Shown piece by piece: positions 35,401 through 51,539 of a DNA stretch of 64,000 nucleotides (its first letter is position 1; each line of letters begins with the position of its first letter). The notes beneath the pieces are model-generated. The model ran no database searches. It saw only the letters and a list, made by a program, of their open reading frames with translations, and was not told the DNA's origin. Origin of the DNA: Hydnum rufescens UP504 (taxonomy: Eukaryota > Basidiomycota > Agaricomycetes > Cantharellales > Hydnaceae); the NCBI GenBank assembly GCA_014904985.1, contig MU128933.1:124001-188000 (forward strand), written 5' to 3'. A program made the position numbers and the translations under genes.

Positions 35401-36374
35401 ACCAAGATTTCTCCTCTTTCGGAATCTTTACTTCGATATGAATACTGAAACGGCATCCCAATTCTCGCAACGGCTCCTGACCCTCCCCAAATATATGTGG
35501 GATAACGAGATGCAAGTATTCTCACTTGGCTCATTGTCCGATGTATCTACCGCAAAGCAATTTGCGTATTTGTGCGTAAGCGTGGCTCTGTGAGTGGTCA
35601 TAGATATACTGATATTTGGATAGCCATGACCTTGCGGTATACATGCATGGTCATAACCACATTCGCACGGAACGTCTTGCTAGTATGTACGTGCGGTGTT
35701 CCGACAATATCGTACAGTCACCTTGTGAACCCATGGTTTGGTACTAGCGCCAAGACTTGTAGCACTGCCTCCGTGTCCGGTTTTACTTTGAAGAAGGACG
35801 TAATTGTCGATCATGAACATCGCTATGGCCAGTATCCCCCTCATTTCGAGTCGTTGGCAAATGATGGCCTAAGCCGATCCCCGGCTGTTGCGAGACCAGA
35901 GAGTCTCGGTCCTTGGGTCCTTGACCTACTCCGCTGTGAAGGTCATCGAATGCAGGTGAGTTTGACTCCCTTTTAATTCATCCTGCTGATTTTCATGTAT
36001 GGCCCGACGCCAGCTGGCATTATTCTCGAGTTGAAGAGGAGCGACCAAAGCATGCTCGCTATTCCGGGGACCTTGATTTGCTCCAGCCTTTTAAGGATGC
36101 CCAAGAACGTGCCAAAGAAAATGCCTTGTTGACCGCAGAGCTGGAAGCCCTCATGGATGTTGTTCGTGCTAACCGAGCCAAGTACGAAAGATGGGGCGTG
36201 AATGCCAATGACGTCGATATCAAGATCTGGCGACAGCCGATACTTTGCGACCTCGCTCATAGTGTGCAGTCCGAACTGGCGGCACTTGTTTGGAAACATT
36301 CAAGTCAAGATGAGAAAATCCAAGTAGCTGCATCATACGCCTACGGCTACGGCCTACAAGAAGCCTATTTATGA
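32500..36374 (+). CDS. RNA-dependent RNA polymerase, QDE-1-like, altered active site
   Basis: Cellular RdRPs make double-stranded RNA for RNA silencing. Exons in order include VIKEQAAAAARQNAQTI, ELSWAVQYEIIRLRSLG, SSNSVARMLGSRRVLEAIIP, FFSRRFVFNGKVFQAVCA and VFLVETGD. The catalytic half follows with TWSSRLSVGFLDTIP, SQSYFGLVSVPKLQLG, MSLLASGFEPKTCIPLQE, IPDPLGVLEPGQIY and FTAVDCPALHSYFDIILF. Then comes the catalytic loop DGADYIGNEVLVIWAPDIV, and a tail with PPHFESLAND, PESLGPWVLDLLR and LDLLQPFKDAQERAKE. The family loop is normally DxDGD; here it is DYIGN, with two of three aspartates missing. The 5' end and several splice sites are uncertain, and the stop could lie beyond 36374. It may be a catalytically altered paralogue or a decaying copy. 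Confidence 0.78.
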
Positions 36375-37412
36375 AACAAAATACGAGGTAAAGTATGCAA
36401 GCGGTCTACAAGCACGAAACACTCATTTCACGCTCGACTCATATGTAGCTGGGCGTATGTTACTTTTTCGCGCGGAAGATCCCTTTGCATCTTGATCATA
36501 TTGATAAATTTCCAGATGGGAAATATTTTTCCGGGAATTGTGTCGCATCAAGGTCAACAAGACGCTGTTCAAACCTCGTTCTCAAGAGAGTACTGGCCAG
36601 GCTCTCGCCGCACGCCTCCCGAAGTCAGAGTAAGCGTGGTTGCCGAAGAGTACCGACAGCATTTCCTCTAACTTGATCATATAGATGGTATTTCCGGGAG
36701 GTCTTGTTGTAAACTTGCTGGGTGAATGATTTCCTCCGGTTGGATGATTCGTGACCCGTGGGCATATGCGGTCTGTAGTTCCATATTTCCTTGCTTTCAT
36801 AGACGTCCTGTGCCATGATCGTAGCCATACGTAGCCAAGAGATGTCGATAACACGCACACGGCAACCCATACCCAGTAGGATGAAAGATGAGCAGACAAC
36901 GTCCATAATATCAATTCCGAATGTACAATATATCAATCCGTGATGCGAGGAGGTATGTGAATACGTGCAGGTGGCATTATCCACGCATGGGTGGAACCGC
37001 TCAAAAATATGGGATCCCAATGTAGTCCTTGGCCGGGGGCGCAGGGAAGTACCATGCGCAGCAAATGATAATATCCCCTGGCTCGGCGGGCTTGAGATTG
37101 GAGAGGTGGCTATGCATCTCTGATCCTTGTAGGGATACAAGTATACGCCATCGCTATGAGGCATTGTTGCTAGGACTGCGGGGCGGTTGACTTGAAAGAT
37201 GCCGAGCATAATTACCACACTGTTTTCAGAGCACTCTTCGCCCCCCACTACGCGCAGGTTGCTGTAGCATCAGAAGCAGGGAACCAGGGGTGTATTTCCC
37301 GTTTTGGTAGGCCTGCGGTACAACCTTATTTTGTACCTAATTGGATCCGGGCGTTGCCTAAGTCTGAAGGGCCAGTTGTCACATCCACCCCCCAGCCGTC
37401 TTAAGGGGCGAC
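36375..37412. other. Unassigned stretch upstream of the RasGEF gene
   Basis: Possible RdRP 3' material lies at the left (for example MGNIFPGIVSHQG near 36516). A 207-codon minus-strand frame at 36625-37248 has no family resemblance and may be chance. The right end should hold the RasGEF promoter. Confidence 0.3.
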
Positions 37413-40400
37413 ATGGAGTCTTTCCGAGCCGTGGACACTTACGGCGACTTTGAAGACATCTCAAACAGTATATTTGTGCGGGCGCTTTATGACTACGATG
37501 GCACAGACCCCTCCGCTCTCGTTTTCAGCAAGGGCGCTATAATCGAAGTATTCACTCAACTTGACACTGGCTGGTGGGACGGCGTGCTCAACGATGAACG
37601 TGGATGGTTCCCCAGCAATTATGTGAGGACTCTTACCCCAGAGGAGGTGGATGTGTACCTTCCGGGCCCTGATCATTCCCCTGATCCATGGCCTGCTGAG
37701 GACACTCCTTGGCTTGGTGTCAGCCGCACCTCTGACAGCGAGCCCACGGACGACCAGTTTGGCAGCCGAAAATCTATCGCAGATGACTTTTGGATGCCTC
37801 AAGTTACCGCGGATGGCCAGGTAAATTATACATTCACACCCTTCATTTGGTCCCTAATCCGTGTCCTCGCAGATTTCGTATCGCAATTCCAAAACAGGAG
37901 AAGAGTCCCGCGACATTCCTTCTACTACCAGTACAGTGGTGGATTCCCCAGGCCTTGACCGGAACCTTCACAATGGCCACTTGACTACTTACGACATTCT
38001 TACTAACCCCTCCAAAAGACAAAGCGCGCTGAATCCTTGGTCCAGGCGCCTGGCCGATGACGGTCTGTCTAACTATTGGTATAATACTACAACTGGTGAA
38101 ATACGCTGGACCGATCCTTCCCTGCTCCGTGAACGTACCAGCGGAATCTCCGGTAGTGCCCCATACGGAATCCAGGAAGAAAGCGCGTCGGACCCCGGCT
38201 CTATGCCCATTGGGGGCGTATACGCTCATGCAGAGACCGCTGAACATGTCCTTCGGCGCCTCAGCGTGTATTCCGATACCTCTTCGTTATCTGAGACTGT
38301 CTCTAGCTCCCATCATGGGTCCACCGAGCCTGTTCCTCGGGATGATGATGTCTCGACATTGGATGCATCAGCGTCCTCTCAAGCGATGATAGCTGAAGCG
38401 AACGTACGCGAGCTCCAAGAACGGCTTGCTCCGGACCCTCCAGAGAATTTGGCAGCACTGTCAACAGCTGCGCGTGAGGCATTACAAGATGTGACCGAAG
38501 CAGGCTCCTCTGGTGCCCCTTCTGTGGACCTCACGGAATCAAAACAGGCCGCTCTGGTGATGGACAAGGTTTCCCTCGTCGTCCTCGCTGTGCGGAATTT
38601 GCTGTATCTCTCTGGTACATTGGCGTCTCCCCTCCCCAGTTTGATGCCACAGACAGTGGAAGCCGCTGAATCGGTGCGATCGCCTACCTCGGATCTCAAG
38701 CCATTTCAGCGAAAGGTCACTGCAACTCTATCGAAACTAGTCCTCTCAGCCCGGGCTGCCAAGTCCAATGCGAATTGGTCACCGAATCAGTCTGCCGCTC
38801 GAGTTGACTATGATGCTGCCGAGCTAGACAGGGCCGTCCTCACCTTCGTGACAGAGGTGCAGCGGACTTCTGCCTATTCTCGCTCCAAGCGGCTGTGCGG
38901 AGCCCTAGAAAGTACGGACGGTATCGGAGGTGTTGGTCTTGGCAACTTCGGCGGAGGTGTCGGGGGCCACGCAAAAGCGTTCGGATTTGTCTTTGGGGAC
39001 GATGCATCCGAGAGGCAGGTGCTCGGGCGCAATCTCACGGTTGAACTAGACATATTTCGATCCAAGGTAGATGAAAGCCTGAAAGCATTAGAGCGATCTG
39101 TACGGAGCACTGAGGACATTAGTGAGTTCGGCTCTTTTGGCTTCTTTGATCAGTCCGATGATTGCTTTTCATCGTGTCCAGCTGTTACTCAATCGAAGCA
39201 AGTGGGGCCGCTTGCTGTAACGGAATTATCCTCTTTGTTGGCATTTGTGGAGGACATTGACATCGCATCCTATGTTGACATGACTGCATCCTGTCGTGGT
39301 GTGGAGAGCTATGTTACTAGTACTAGGGAAGCCCGATATCTTTTGCGGCAGCTGGAGACGGCTAAGCAGGCAATTTTCGATGAAGGAATGCTCCTCCTGA
39401 TGGTCTGCCAGGGGATACATATGTCAAATCCGGGATCCCCGAATCCACCTTCAAAACAATCCACGCAATCTGTGACACTTCATCTTATCTCATCTTTGCA
39501 ATCTCACACCCAACAAATCCATACCCTCATCGAGAATCTCGTCGCCATCGCTGAGCTACAGGCAGAATCGAGGCGAAACGGGAATGGTTCTGTTGCTAAG
39601 CTTCGACGACGGCAAGTGATGCCGCAGAGCCATAGCGCCCAGTTCTCTTCCCACAGAGTCACCATGGTCAATGATCGCACCCCTGGAAAAGCGCCTTCAC
39701 CGTCCAGAGATGATGTTCTCAATATGGAGGGTGATTTCACGTTCGACGATGCGTCGAGTATGCTGTCAGTGGGTGCTGCCCTAAGTCGACCTCCAGCTGG
39801 ACACCTTGGTAGACCAGTGCAACCTGCCTCATCGCTTTCAGATATAGTTAGCCCAACTGAAACGCTAGTATCGCCAAAGGTCACCGTTGCCCCCCGGCCC
39901 CGTAGCCCAGAGTCCGACGATGACGGTAAGATACTATCGCCAGTGTGTCGTCATCCCTAGCGGTTGTTGATCCTTTGTGTCTTTTAGTGCCTCCACCCCC
40001 AAAGAACGCGAAGTCTCCCCGGACTGCCAAGATTCGGCGTCTTCTTGGAGACGATGCTCCTGAAGCTGCCCAAGTCGATGGGGTTGAAGAGCCCGAGACA
40101 CCGTGGTATCTCAGGCCCACTTATGGTGATAGCGATGTCATCCTCGCCCCTAACGGTAGCGTTCGAGGTGGGAGGTTATCAGCGCTTGTGGAAAGGCTGA
40201 CCCTCCATGACAAGCGGGGTAATTCGGTTTTCTTTTCATGTTACATTGACCTCACAGCTCACGGAGTTTTCATCCAGATACCGAGTTCAATGATACATTC
40301 ATGATGACGTTCAAATCATTTACTACTGTCGATGAGCTGTTCAATATGCTAACGGCTCGATTCGAGATTGAGCCTCCGGCGGGTATGAACGCTGAAGAGC

Positions 40401-41895
40401 ATAATGATTGGACAGTGCGGATGCAAGCGCCCATTCGTATTCGGTGCGTTCCCTTATCCTGGGTGGAGGATGTATGCTGACCAGTATGTTGTCTACGTCA
40501 TCTACGTCAGCGTGATCAATGCCTTCAAGTCAATGTTGCAAGAAGACGATGCCATCGGCCCAGAAGATGTCGAGATCTTGGATAAGATGAAACAATTCGC
40601 TGAGAAGATCGAAACGCAATATCCTCCTGCGAGATTGTTGTTTAGTATTATCGACAACAAGGTCAGGGATCCTTTCGTGCTTCTAGCTTCCCGTTTCCGA
40701 GGATTTTGACATTTTGTATGCAGAAATTCGGGGTGTCGGGGAATGCCCGGAAAATGACCCCCAATATTCCCCAGAATGCACCACCGTCCATCATTCCCAA
40801 GGCGTCGAATCGCAAGATGAAGCTACTTGATATCGATCCTTTGGAGATTGCTCGACAACTCACCTTGAAGGAGAGCGAACTCTTTTGCAAGATCAGAGCT
40901 ATGGAGTGCCTTGCTCGAGCCAAAGAGGAGCAGGGCGATAATGATAGCATTCGGCTGATCATCTCCATGAGCAACAAGGTATGACATCCATTGGTCTCTG
41001 TGTTGTTTCTAGGCTTACAGGCATGCTTATGCAGATTGCTGATTGGGTGAATAATGCGGTCCTTATGAAGGATGATTCAAGGAAGCGTGCCTTGATTATC
41101 AAGCACTTCATCTTGACTGCGGAGGTTTGTGTACTATATTCCTCCTTTTCGGAGTCATGTGTCTGACTTGACGGACCAGCGCTGCCGTGGTTTAAATAAT
41201 TTCTCTACAATGGCTGCGCTCGTTGCCGCTCTCAATTCGCCGCCCATCCGTAGACTGAAGCGGACTTGGGACCAAGTTAGTACTAGACTTATCGCGATCC
41301 TCGATGATGTCGAGAAGACCTTTCAGGTAACCCTCATAGCCCTCGGGGACTCTGTGGAAGTACAGTCTCAAATTCTTTCTTGTCACCATCTAGTCGGGAA
41401 AGAATCTGGCGGAATATCGGAATATGCTAGCAAATGTTTCTCTTCCATGCGTTCCTTTCATTGGTTCGTCTAGCCCATGTTTCTTCGGGTTCGTCTGTTT
41501 GATATTAGGCCAACTCACCGGCTGTTTTTAGGTGTATATTTGACCACGCTCACGTTCGTTCAAGACGGCATGAAGGATAATCTGGTCAAAGAAGGCAATT
41601 TGATCAACTTTTCCAAACGTCAAAGGGCGGCAGCAATCATTGCCGAAATTAAACGATACCAGTCACAGCCTTATAACCTTCTAGTCGTTGAGCCCGTCCG
41701 TGCGTTCCTCGAGGAGTCATTGATGCTGGAGAAAACGTCAGACTACTTCTGGGAACTCAGTCTCCAGAGGGAACCCAAGGAACGTGATGATGAGAAGATG
41801 GCGAGGCTCTTGCAAGAGAGCGGATTTGTGAGTGGCTATACGACCATTCTGCAAAGGTTGCGTTCGGCTGATGGCGAGTGCAGTTGTAGTTCTAG
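37413..41895 (+). CDS. Cdc25-type Ras guanine-nucleotide exchange factor with SH3 and WW domains
   Basis: Activates Ras by promoting GDP release, upstream of cAMP-PKA signalling in fungi. The ATG at 37413 leads into an SH3 domain (VRALYDYDGTDPSALVFSKG, GWFPSNYV; about residues 25-75). An intron (about 37818-37872) follows. A WW-type segment comes next, NPWSRRLADDGLSNYWYN, with TTGEIRWTDP. A long Ser-rich linker in one exon runs to 39926. The RasGEF N-terminal module shows LAPNGSVRGGRLSALVERLT and FNDTFMMTFKSFTTVDEL. The catalytic domain has LLDIDPLEIARQLTLKESEL, FSTMAALVAALNSPPIRRLK, PCVPFIGVYLTTLTFVQDG and NFSKRQRAAAIIAEI. It ends near MARLLQESGF; a 62-nt intron then gives F and a stop at 41895. 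Membrane-associated signalling role inferred from the family. Confidence 0.92.
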
Positions 41896-42368
41896 GATCA
41901 AATGTTGTCGGATCCCATGGTGGAGTTGTGGCCCCGAGCGCAAACGTTCGTGTACTCTCGAGGTTATTGGCTGTATGTTACATTGGGGACGCTCCTGTAA
42001 TTATTTTTGCAAATCTAACGTTTATCGCTCTTGATGCTTCGGTGGGTATCTAACCTGCATGTGGAATATAGTATAGCAGCTTGCGACCGTAGTGTAAGGA
42101 ATTCTGGGTAGTAGGCAGGTAGCGATGGTGGATGGGTGAAATCCCCGAATTACGAGCATCGATAGATATACACTTGTTAACAGAGTGAGCATCTCGTTGC
42201 CCGTCGGTATCCTTGTATTTCCTAGATCCTCAACAGGTTTGTCTTTCTCTATGGGATGGGAATCAAGTGGTGTCAGCTTACGTCAGAAATCCCCCAAGTT
42301 GTCAGCAAACACAGCGATCTCTGTCGATCTCAACCAACAGCGTTCGGTTGAACGCCACCTCATAGGAA
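41896..42368. other. Intergenic RasGEF-PKC
   Basis: About 0.47 kb between two genes on the same strand, presumably RasGEF 3' UTR and PKC promoter. Nothing specific recognised. Confidence 0.4.
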
Positions 42369-46521
<4,153 letters not shown>

Positions 46522-47590
46522 ATACGACTTTTGCCCTCACTTCCTCCCTTTTTTTTTCTTTTCTTTCCTTTTCGCGATACATGGACCCTTTGTTGTTGTG
46601 CTTTGCGATTGATGATGCCTTTTTGTGAGTCCCTCTGTACGCCTTATTCGATCCACCATGCTTCAATATCCCGGACGCTGCCAATCCCCATACACCCACC
46701 GGTTCTTGGAGTTATGCATGTAAGACGTCGACAAAATACACGCTTTCGCCCGGCCGTCTGTGCGGGTGGTACATGCACTCATGGGTCCCCCCTGCTGACG
46801 GACATTGTCTACCTGCCGGAGATGAGGGCGAAGACCCCCGGTTGTTCCAATGATGGAGCTCAGACTAGTGCGTACGTAAGCATGTCGCACACCATTGGGT
46901 TAGTCCATCTCTCCACACCTCTGAGCCCAAAGCCTCGGTTCTCGTCTTCCACTCGCCAGGGATCCCTGCTTTACCAAAGGTGAATTCGGACGAACCTAAG
47001 TCGGACTCCTTGCCCGTAATGCTGGCAGCCAAATAGGAATTTATTTCTCATTTCCTTTCCACATTGTCGATGGCCAATCCTGAGAGCTTCTCAGATATTT
47101 CCCCATTCACAAACTGTGGGTAGAATAGTATAGCGGGTGTAGACTTGTGACCATAGCGGGAATTATGACGCCATGTACAGGTGGAGAATGCCGCTTCTTG
47201 CATTGCGAAACAGAAACCAACCTCACAAGCACGCCCCTCGCCCGCTATGGCGTGCTGCAGAAATAGCACTACTTGAATAGGTACTGATCATGGTGATGGT
47301 AGTCGGCAACTGGTGTTAGAACCTGGAACAAGGGTCACAAGCACCAATTTATTTTCTTCCAATAAATCTTAAGACTCCTATCTTAAGTATATCAAAGATT
47401 TTCTACGCGGATTGGATAGGGCTGTATGGGAATGGGAGAATGGTTTTGCGGCGTAGTGGGGTTCCCTCGAATGTCTGATGTTCCGGCTATCTCCGAGAAA
47501 TATAGAGTGAACATTCGAGCTGCTCCCAGAAACTCCACACACCCTCCGTCTCCAACTCCCAGTGATACCCACCCCAGCAGACTCTCAGTC
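46522..47590. other. Intergenic, with pyrimidine-rich tract
   Basis: About 1.07 kb. A long T/C-rich tract (about 46531-46575) lies just after the PKC stop. Such tracts are common in fungal UTRs and promoters. No gene seen. Confidence 0.4.
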
Positions 47591-48155
47591 ATGCTTCCCA
47601 TGTATCGCAAGAAAGTTGATGTGAGCGCCCTGGTACGCGTGTGTGCTCTCTGCCACTCCGTCGCAATCTCATTCTCCCCTCCTCGTTAGAACCCCGAAGA
47701 GAAGAAGCTTTTCGAGAAATACGGGAAGCTACCAACCCATAAGAATGTCCTCACCAAGATGCAAAAGGTGACTCCTTTGATAAGAGCTCGCCGACGAGTT
47801 CTGTTGTGACTCACGAGACATCTTCAAAATCTTAAGGATCGCAAGTACTTTGATTCTGGTGACTACGCTCTTTCAAAGGCCGGTGTAGCTCCTCAAGCCA
47901 ATGTCGGCAGTGAGTCCTTTCTTTGGCGTTGTTTGTTCCCTTGTCAAATCGTTGAGATATTCCCGTTTCCACAGCTGCTATCCCACAGCCAGAATCGTAT
48001 GTACCATCTTCCCATCCTCGAATTGCTCTGATACTGACTGAATCGTCAATAGTATCCCTCATGCTTCCCCATCTGGTCATCCCCCCTTGTCGACTTCTCC
48101 CACTAGCGCTATCAGCAGCAGTCCGCCAAAAGATAACGACACTCTGAGAGACTAG
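47591..48155 (+). CDS. Endosulfine-family protein (Igo1/ENSA type)
   Basis: A small phosphoprotein that, when phosphorylated by a Greatwall/Rim15 kinase, inhibits PP2A-B55 and promotes quiescence entry or mitotic entry. Exons encode RKKVDVSALNPEEKKLFEKY, GKLPTHKNVLTKMQKDRKYF and DSGDYALSKAG. The Ser in FDSGDY is the known kinase target and is conserved. A short Ser/Pro-rich tail ends DNDTLRD at 48155. Three or more short introns. The ATG at 47591 is chosen (MLPMYRKKVD); the ATG at 47600 is an alternative. Its length of about 105 aa is normal for the family. Confidence 0.9.
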
Positions 48156-48635
48156 CGGGGTCTTCGCACTTCCACCTGTGATTCTCCGTCAAGCAGTTGC
48201 TTTCTTACGTGAAGTTCCATGGCCCGCGCTTTGTAACACCACATTCTTCAGTACGATTGACGTCGTACGGCACTTTCTGGGTATCGATATGCGACCGAGT
48301 CTTGTAATTCATGTATATTCCCTCACGCGACCCTCCTGGTCGTCATTTTGGCAATGGAAAGCAGAAGACAGTCTGTCTGTATGCTTCAGTGTATCTGCAT
48401 CGCTCCTCTAAACTTTTTTGGCCTTTCACATGATGCACTGGGGCACATTATTAACTAACCGCAATTAAACCCCCCTTTAATAGCCCGCCGTGAAAACAAT
48501 ACGTACAGCTAACAGACTCGAAAGCCTAGCAGATTAGTCCTAATTCTCCGGCGTCCTTTCAGCCCAAGGTGCGCAACCGGTGCGAGAAAAAAAACGAGTA
48601 GTACTGTTTCTGCTGATAAGCAAACCTCATTAGAA
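48156..48635. other. Intergenic between convergent genes
   Basis: 3' flanks of the endosulfine and NFKBIL1-like genes. No further feature seen. Confidence 0.4.
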
Positions 48636-51355
48636 TCAATCCTGCCGCTCCAGTTCGAGGAGTTGGGTCAGGGCGCGTGCGACCACCCCTACGCCATCAT
48701 CAATCATCTGCCGGTCCTCCTTCACGATACGATGTGCGTATCTGGCAAATTTATCGGTGTGCCACAGTCGCACCGCAGCCCGCAGCCTCTCCCGTGCGAC
48801 GATTCCAAACGAGTGTTCGGGCGAGAGTAGGAAAGTGGCAATATTAAACATGGTAATAGCGCCCAGCGAGGATGGACGATGGAGAACGGGCCAGGGGACG
48901 CTAGCGAACGTTATTGGCCATGTCGAATTCGCCAATGCTTCCCAGCGAGCGTCGTAAGCCCTGTATGCAGCGGCAATGGGCGATTCTGGTATGATAATGC
49001 GTAGAGGCTGGCGAGCAGGGATGGGCGCGGGGCCTACTTTCGCTTTCGGGTCGGACGACTCGAACCGTGACCAAGCGTCTGCTTCGGACTGTCTGCGTCG
49101 TGGCTGTTCTCTAGACTGTGCTTGTGCTTGTGCATTGCGGATTGCCTCTTTCCGAGCTGCATCTCGATGTGCATCTTCTTGATGCTGTCGAGCCTTTTGT
49201 GTAGCCTCCTTGCCTGCCGGACCAGTTGGTCCGCGTTGAGGAGCTTGAAGGGGCGGTGGGATCTCCACGCGATCGGGTTTCGTGTTGCGGGCTGTGGTCC
49301 CATTAAGCTGGCTCTTCATACGAGGCAAGTTGGATGGTGGTGGGATATGACTTGCATCTGTTTCCAGCTCCGAATCAACCTGTGCGTTCAGCTTGTCTAA
49401 TTTGTCTTCCTCGGCCCACCGACGTTCAGCTTCCTCCCAGAGCTTCCAAATATCTCCCTTCAAGCTATCCTCCCTTGCGCGTCTCTGGCTCAAGTCCTCT
49501 TGGACTTTTGCCCAGTCGGCCTCATATGCGGATTCTGACGGCGAGGATGACGACGCCGAGCTCGACTCTTCGTGAGGCGATCCAACTTGTGCTGTGGCGG
49601 AATTGGGCTCTGTTCGTGGTTGCGGTCGGGCACTCTCCGTGTCATCTGTAGATGGCCTCACCGGATCGTCATCAGTTCGAGCTTTCGGGGCACAAGGAAT
49701 TGGTTGTGTTGGCGTCACGTTTTTGATCGGAGCAGATGGCTGTACACCCTCGTCTTGAGTGGTTGGCCAGTTTCTTTCCAGGTCCAGCCACGATCGGGGA
49801 GGACGACCCATCCTCACATTGGCTTCCCAGGCGAGTTCGAAGCTGATCCACCACATATCGGAATTCAGGGCCTGGCGCTGGTGAGTGTATTTCTCTTCCT
49901 CTTCATCGAGTTGGCGAATGAGATAATCCCATGCCCACGATGGCTCGTTATCCGTATCAAAGTCAACATTCTCTGGGAGGTGATGTTTGGATTTGATGGA
50001 ATGTTTAGATTTCACGTGTGGAATGGACGTGATCGCGGCAGGATGATTGGCGGGGGCTGGACTCTGGACGGCTTGGCCTCGGTGGTGTCATTTTGTCTTC
50101 GAGACGTTTTAGTGGCACCGGCTTGGGGATTGATGGTATTCGTCTCTGGTTTCGGGGCTGGCTCTCCTGGGACTTCCTTGGGTACGCCCAGAGAATGGTT
50201 CCGGGTGTGCCTGTGCGACGCGGCTGGGGTACGCACGAATGGGTTGATTCCCGATGTCGTTTCGCCATCGTTCGCACGCGTGACTTCTGGTATATGGCGA
50301 GTAACGTTGACGCTGGCACTCGGGATGCCATCTGGCGCTGTAGCAGAGTAATCGGAGGGTTTCTCGAGCGAGGATCGTGTTTCGGGAAATACACCAGGGG
50401 CAGCGGCACGTGAACCTGGGACGATAGGAACTTTATGGTCTCCTTCAGTGGAAGCCATAATGTTTTTCTCTCGATCTACGAGAGGCTTGGGCGGCGGGGT
50501 GGCCTCTGTTGTCTTCGCCTCGTTAGCAAGGGGCATCAAAATCGACTTTGAGCGCAGCACTGCGGGAGTTTCTTCAATGACGACAACACCAACGTCATCT
50601 TTCGTGTCGAATGAGGCATTTTCGACAGCGCTGGCGACGCGAGACTCATTGGGTTTCCCCGGAGTCGGGAGTGACGATGGCTTGTGAGAAGCACAACCGA
50701 TCATTTCATCGCCTGCTGCAGACTAGTCTGATGTGCTTCTGCTCACCTCCGAAGCTCCGACTACTCCAGGGGGAGGGGCAGAAATATTCTGCGATAGCGG
50801 GCGCTGCGGTGACGATCTCGAAGGCGGAGTCGGCGCTTGGGTCACTCCTAAATTCGTAAATGTAATTGATGGAACTGGACGGAGATGTTTTGGAGCGCGC
50901 CTGTTGACTGGCGTAAGTCTCGAAATAGGTGTGGGTGGCGTGTATGCCTTGGGAAGGGCAGTCGCATTGCGGGGTGCGATGTGTGCTGCTGCGAGATTCT
51001 CTGATGTTTTAATTGAAGGTTGGCGAGTGGGGTGGTGGTGGTGGTGGGACGAAATATCATTAGAGTGTAGCTGCTCACTGGGAGGCTCAGCATGGTCTGG
51101 ATCCTTATCTTTCGATGCGGATACTTTGGGAGCCTGTCCCAAGGTCGTTGCCTTTGGAGGTGCGACCTGCGCATTAGTCGATGTGCTGCGACCTTGATTT
51201 TGTGTGTTATTCCCGTGAGCCAGCTCGGTAGTGGATGTACGAGCGAGCTTGGCCGGTCGAGAGGGAATGGGCGTTGCATTCTTCATCCATGATGATGGGA
51301 AGACCGGCACAGATCTTGAGCGAGCTAACCATCGTCCTCTGTTCACAGGGGGCAT
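48636..51355 (-). CDS. NFKBIL1-like protein with long disordered N-terminus
   Basis: Three consecutive frames appear to belong to one gene. The ATG at 51355 opens MPPVNRGRWLARSRSVPVFP and a Ser/Pro/His-rich region, including a five-histidine run near 51035. A 66-nt intron (GTGAGC...CACAAG, about 50683-50748) joins it in frame to PSSLPTPGKPNES. That second frame reaches a stop at 50012. The third frame, read through NHPAAITSIPHVKSKHSIKS then HHLPENVDFD, continues to the stop at 48636. One extra C in the run at 50053-50057 (G5 on plus) links them. The C-terminus IVARERLRAAVRLWHTDKFA and HRIVKEDRQMIDDGVGVVAR resembles the NFKBIL1 terminal helix pair (RWHPDKF-like), seen in many basidiomycete proteins. 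Function unknown; nuclear or RNA-related roles are only suggested by the family. Confidence 0.6.
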
Positions 51356-51539
51356 TCGCAGTTACGGGCGGTGGCGATCCACTTTCCTGCGAATAGATGG
51401 TGGGAAGGGGGGACAAGAATATTGCCTCAGTGTCCTCGCAAGGTTGCCTCGCATATAGTGCATTGACGTTTCTCTGAGATCCTGGTTATTCTATTCAATT
51501 TGATTATCAATGGGAAGCCAAAAGAGATATCCTCGGTGT

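Noticed and set aside
36625..37248. 207-codon minus-strand frame
   Set aside because: No family pattern and erratic composition; frames of this length occur by chance opposite or between genes at this GC content. Kept only as a note.
46531..46575. Possible simple-sequence mobile-element tail (T/C run)
   Set aside because: No target-site duplication or element body; ordinary pyrimidine-rich UTR or promoter sequence.
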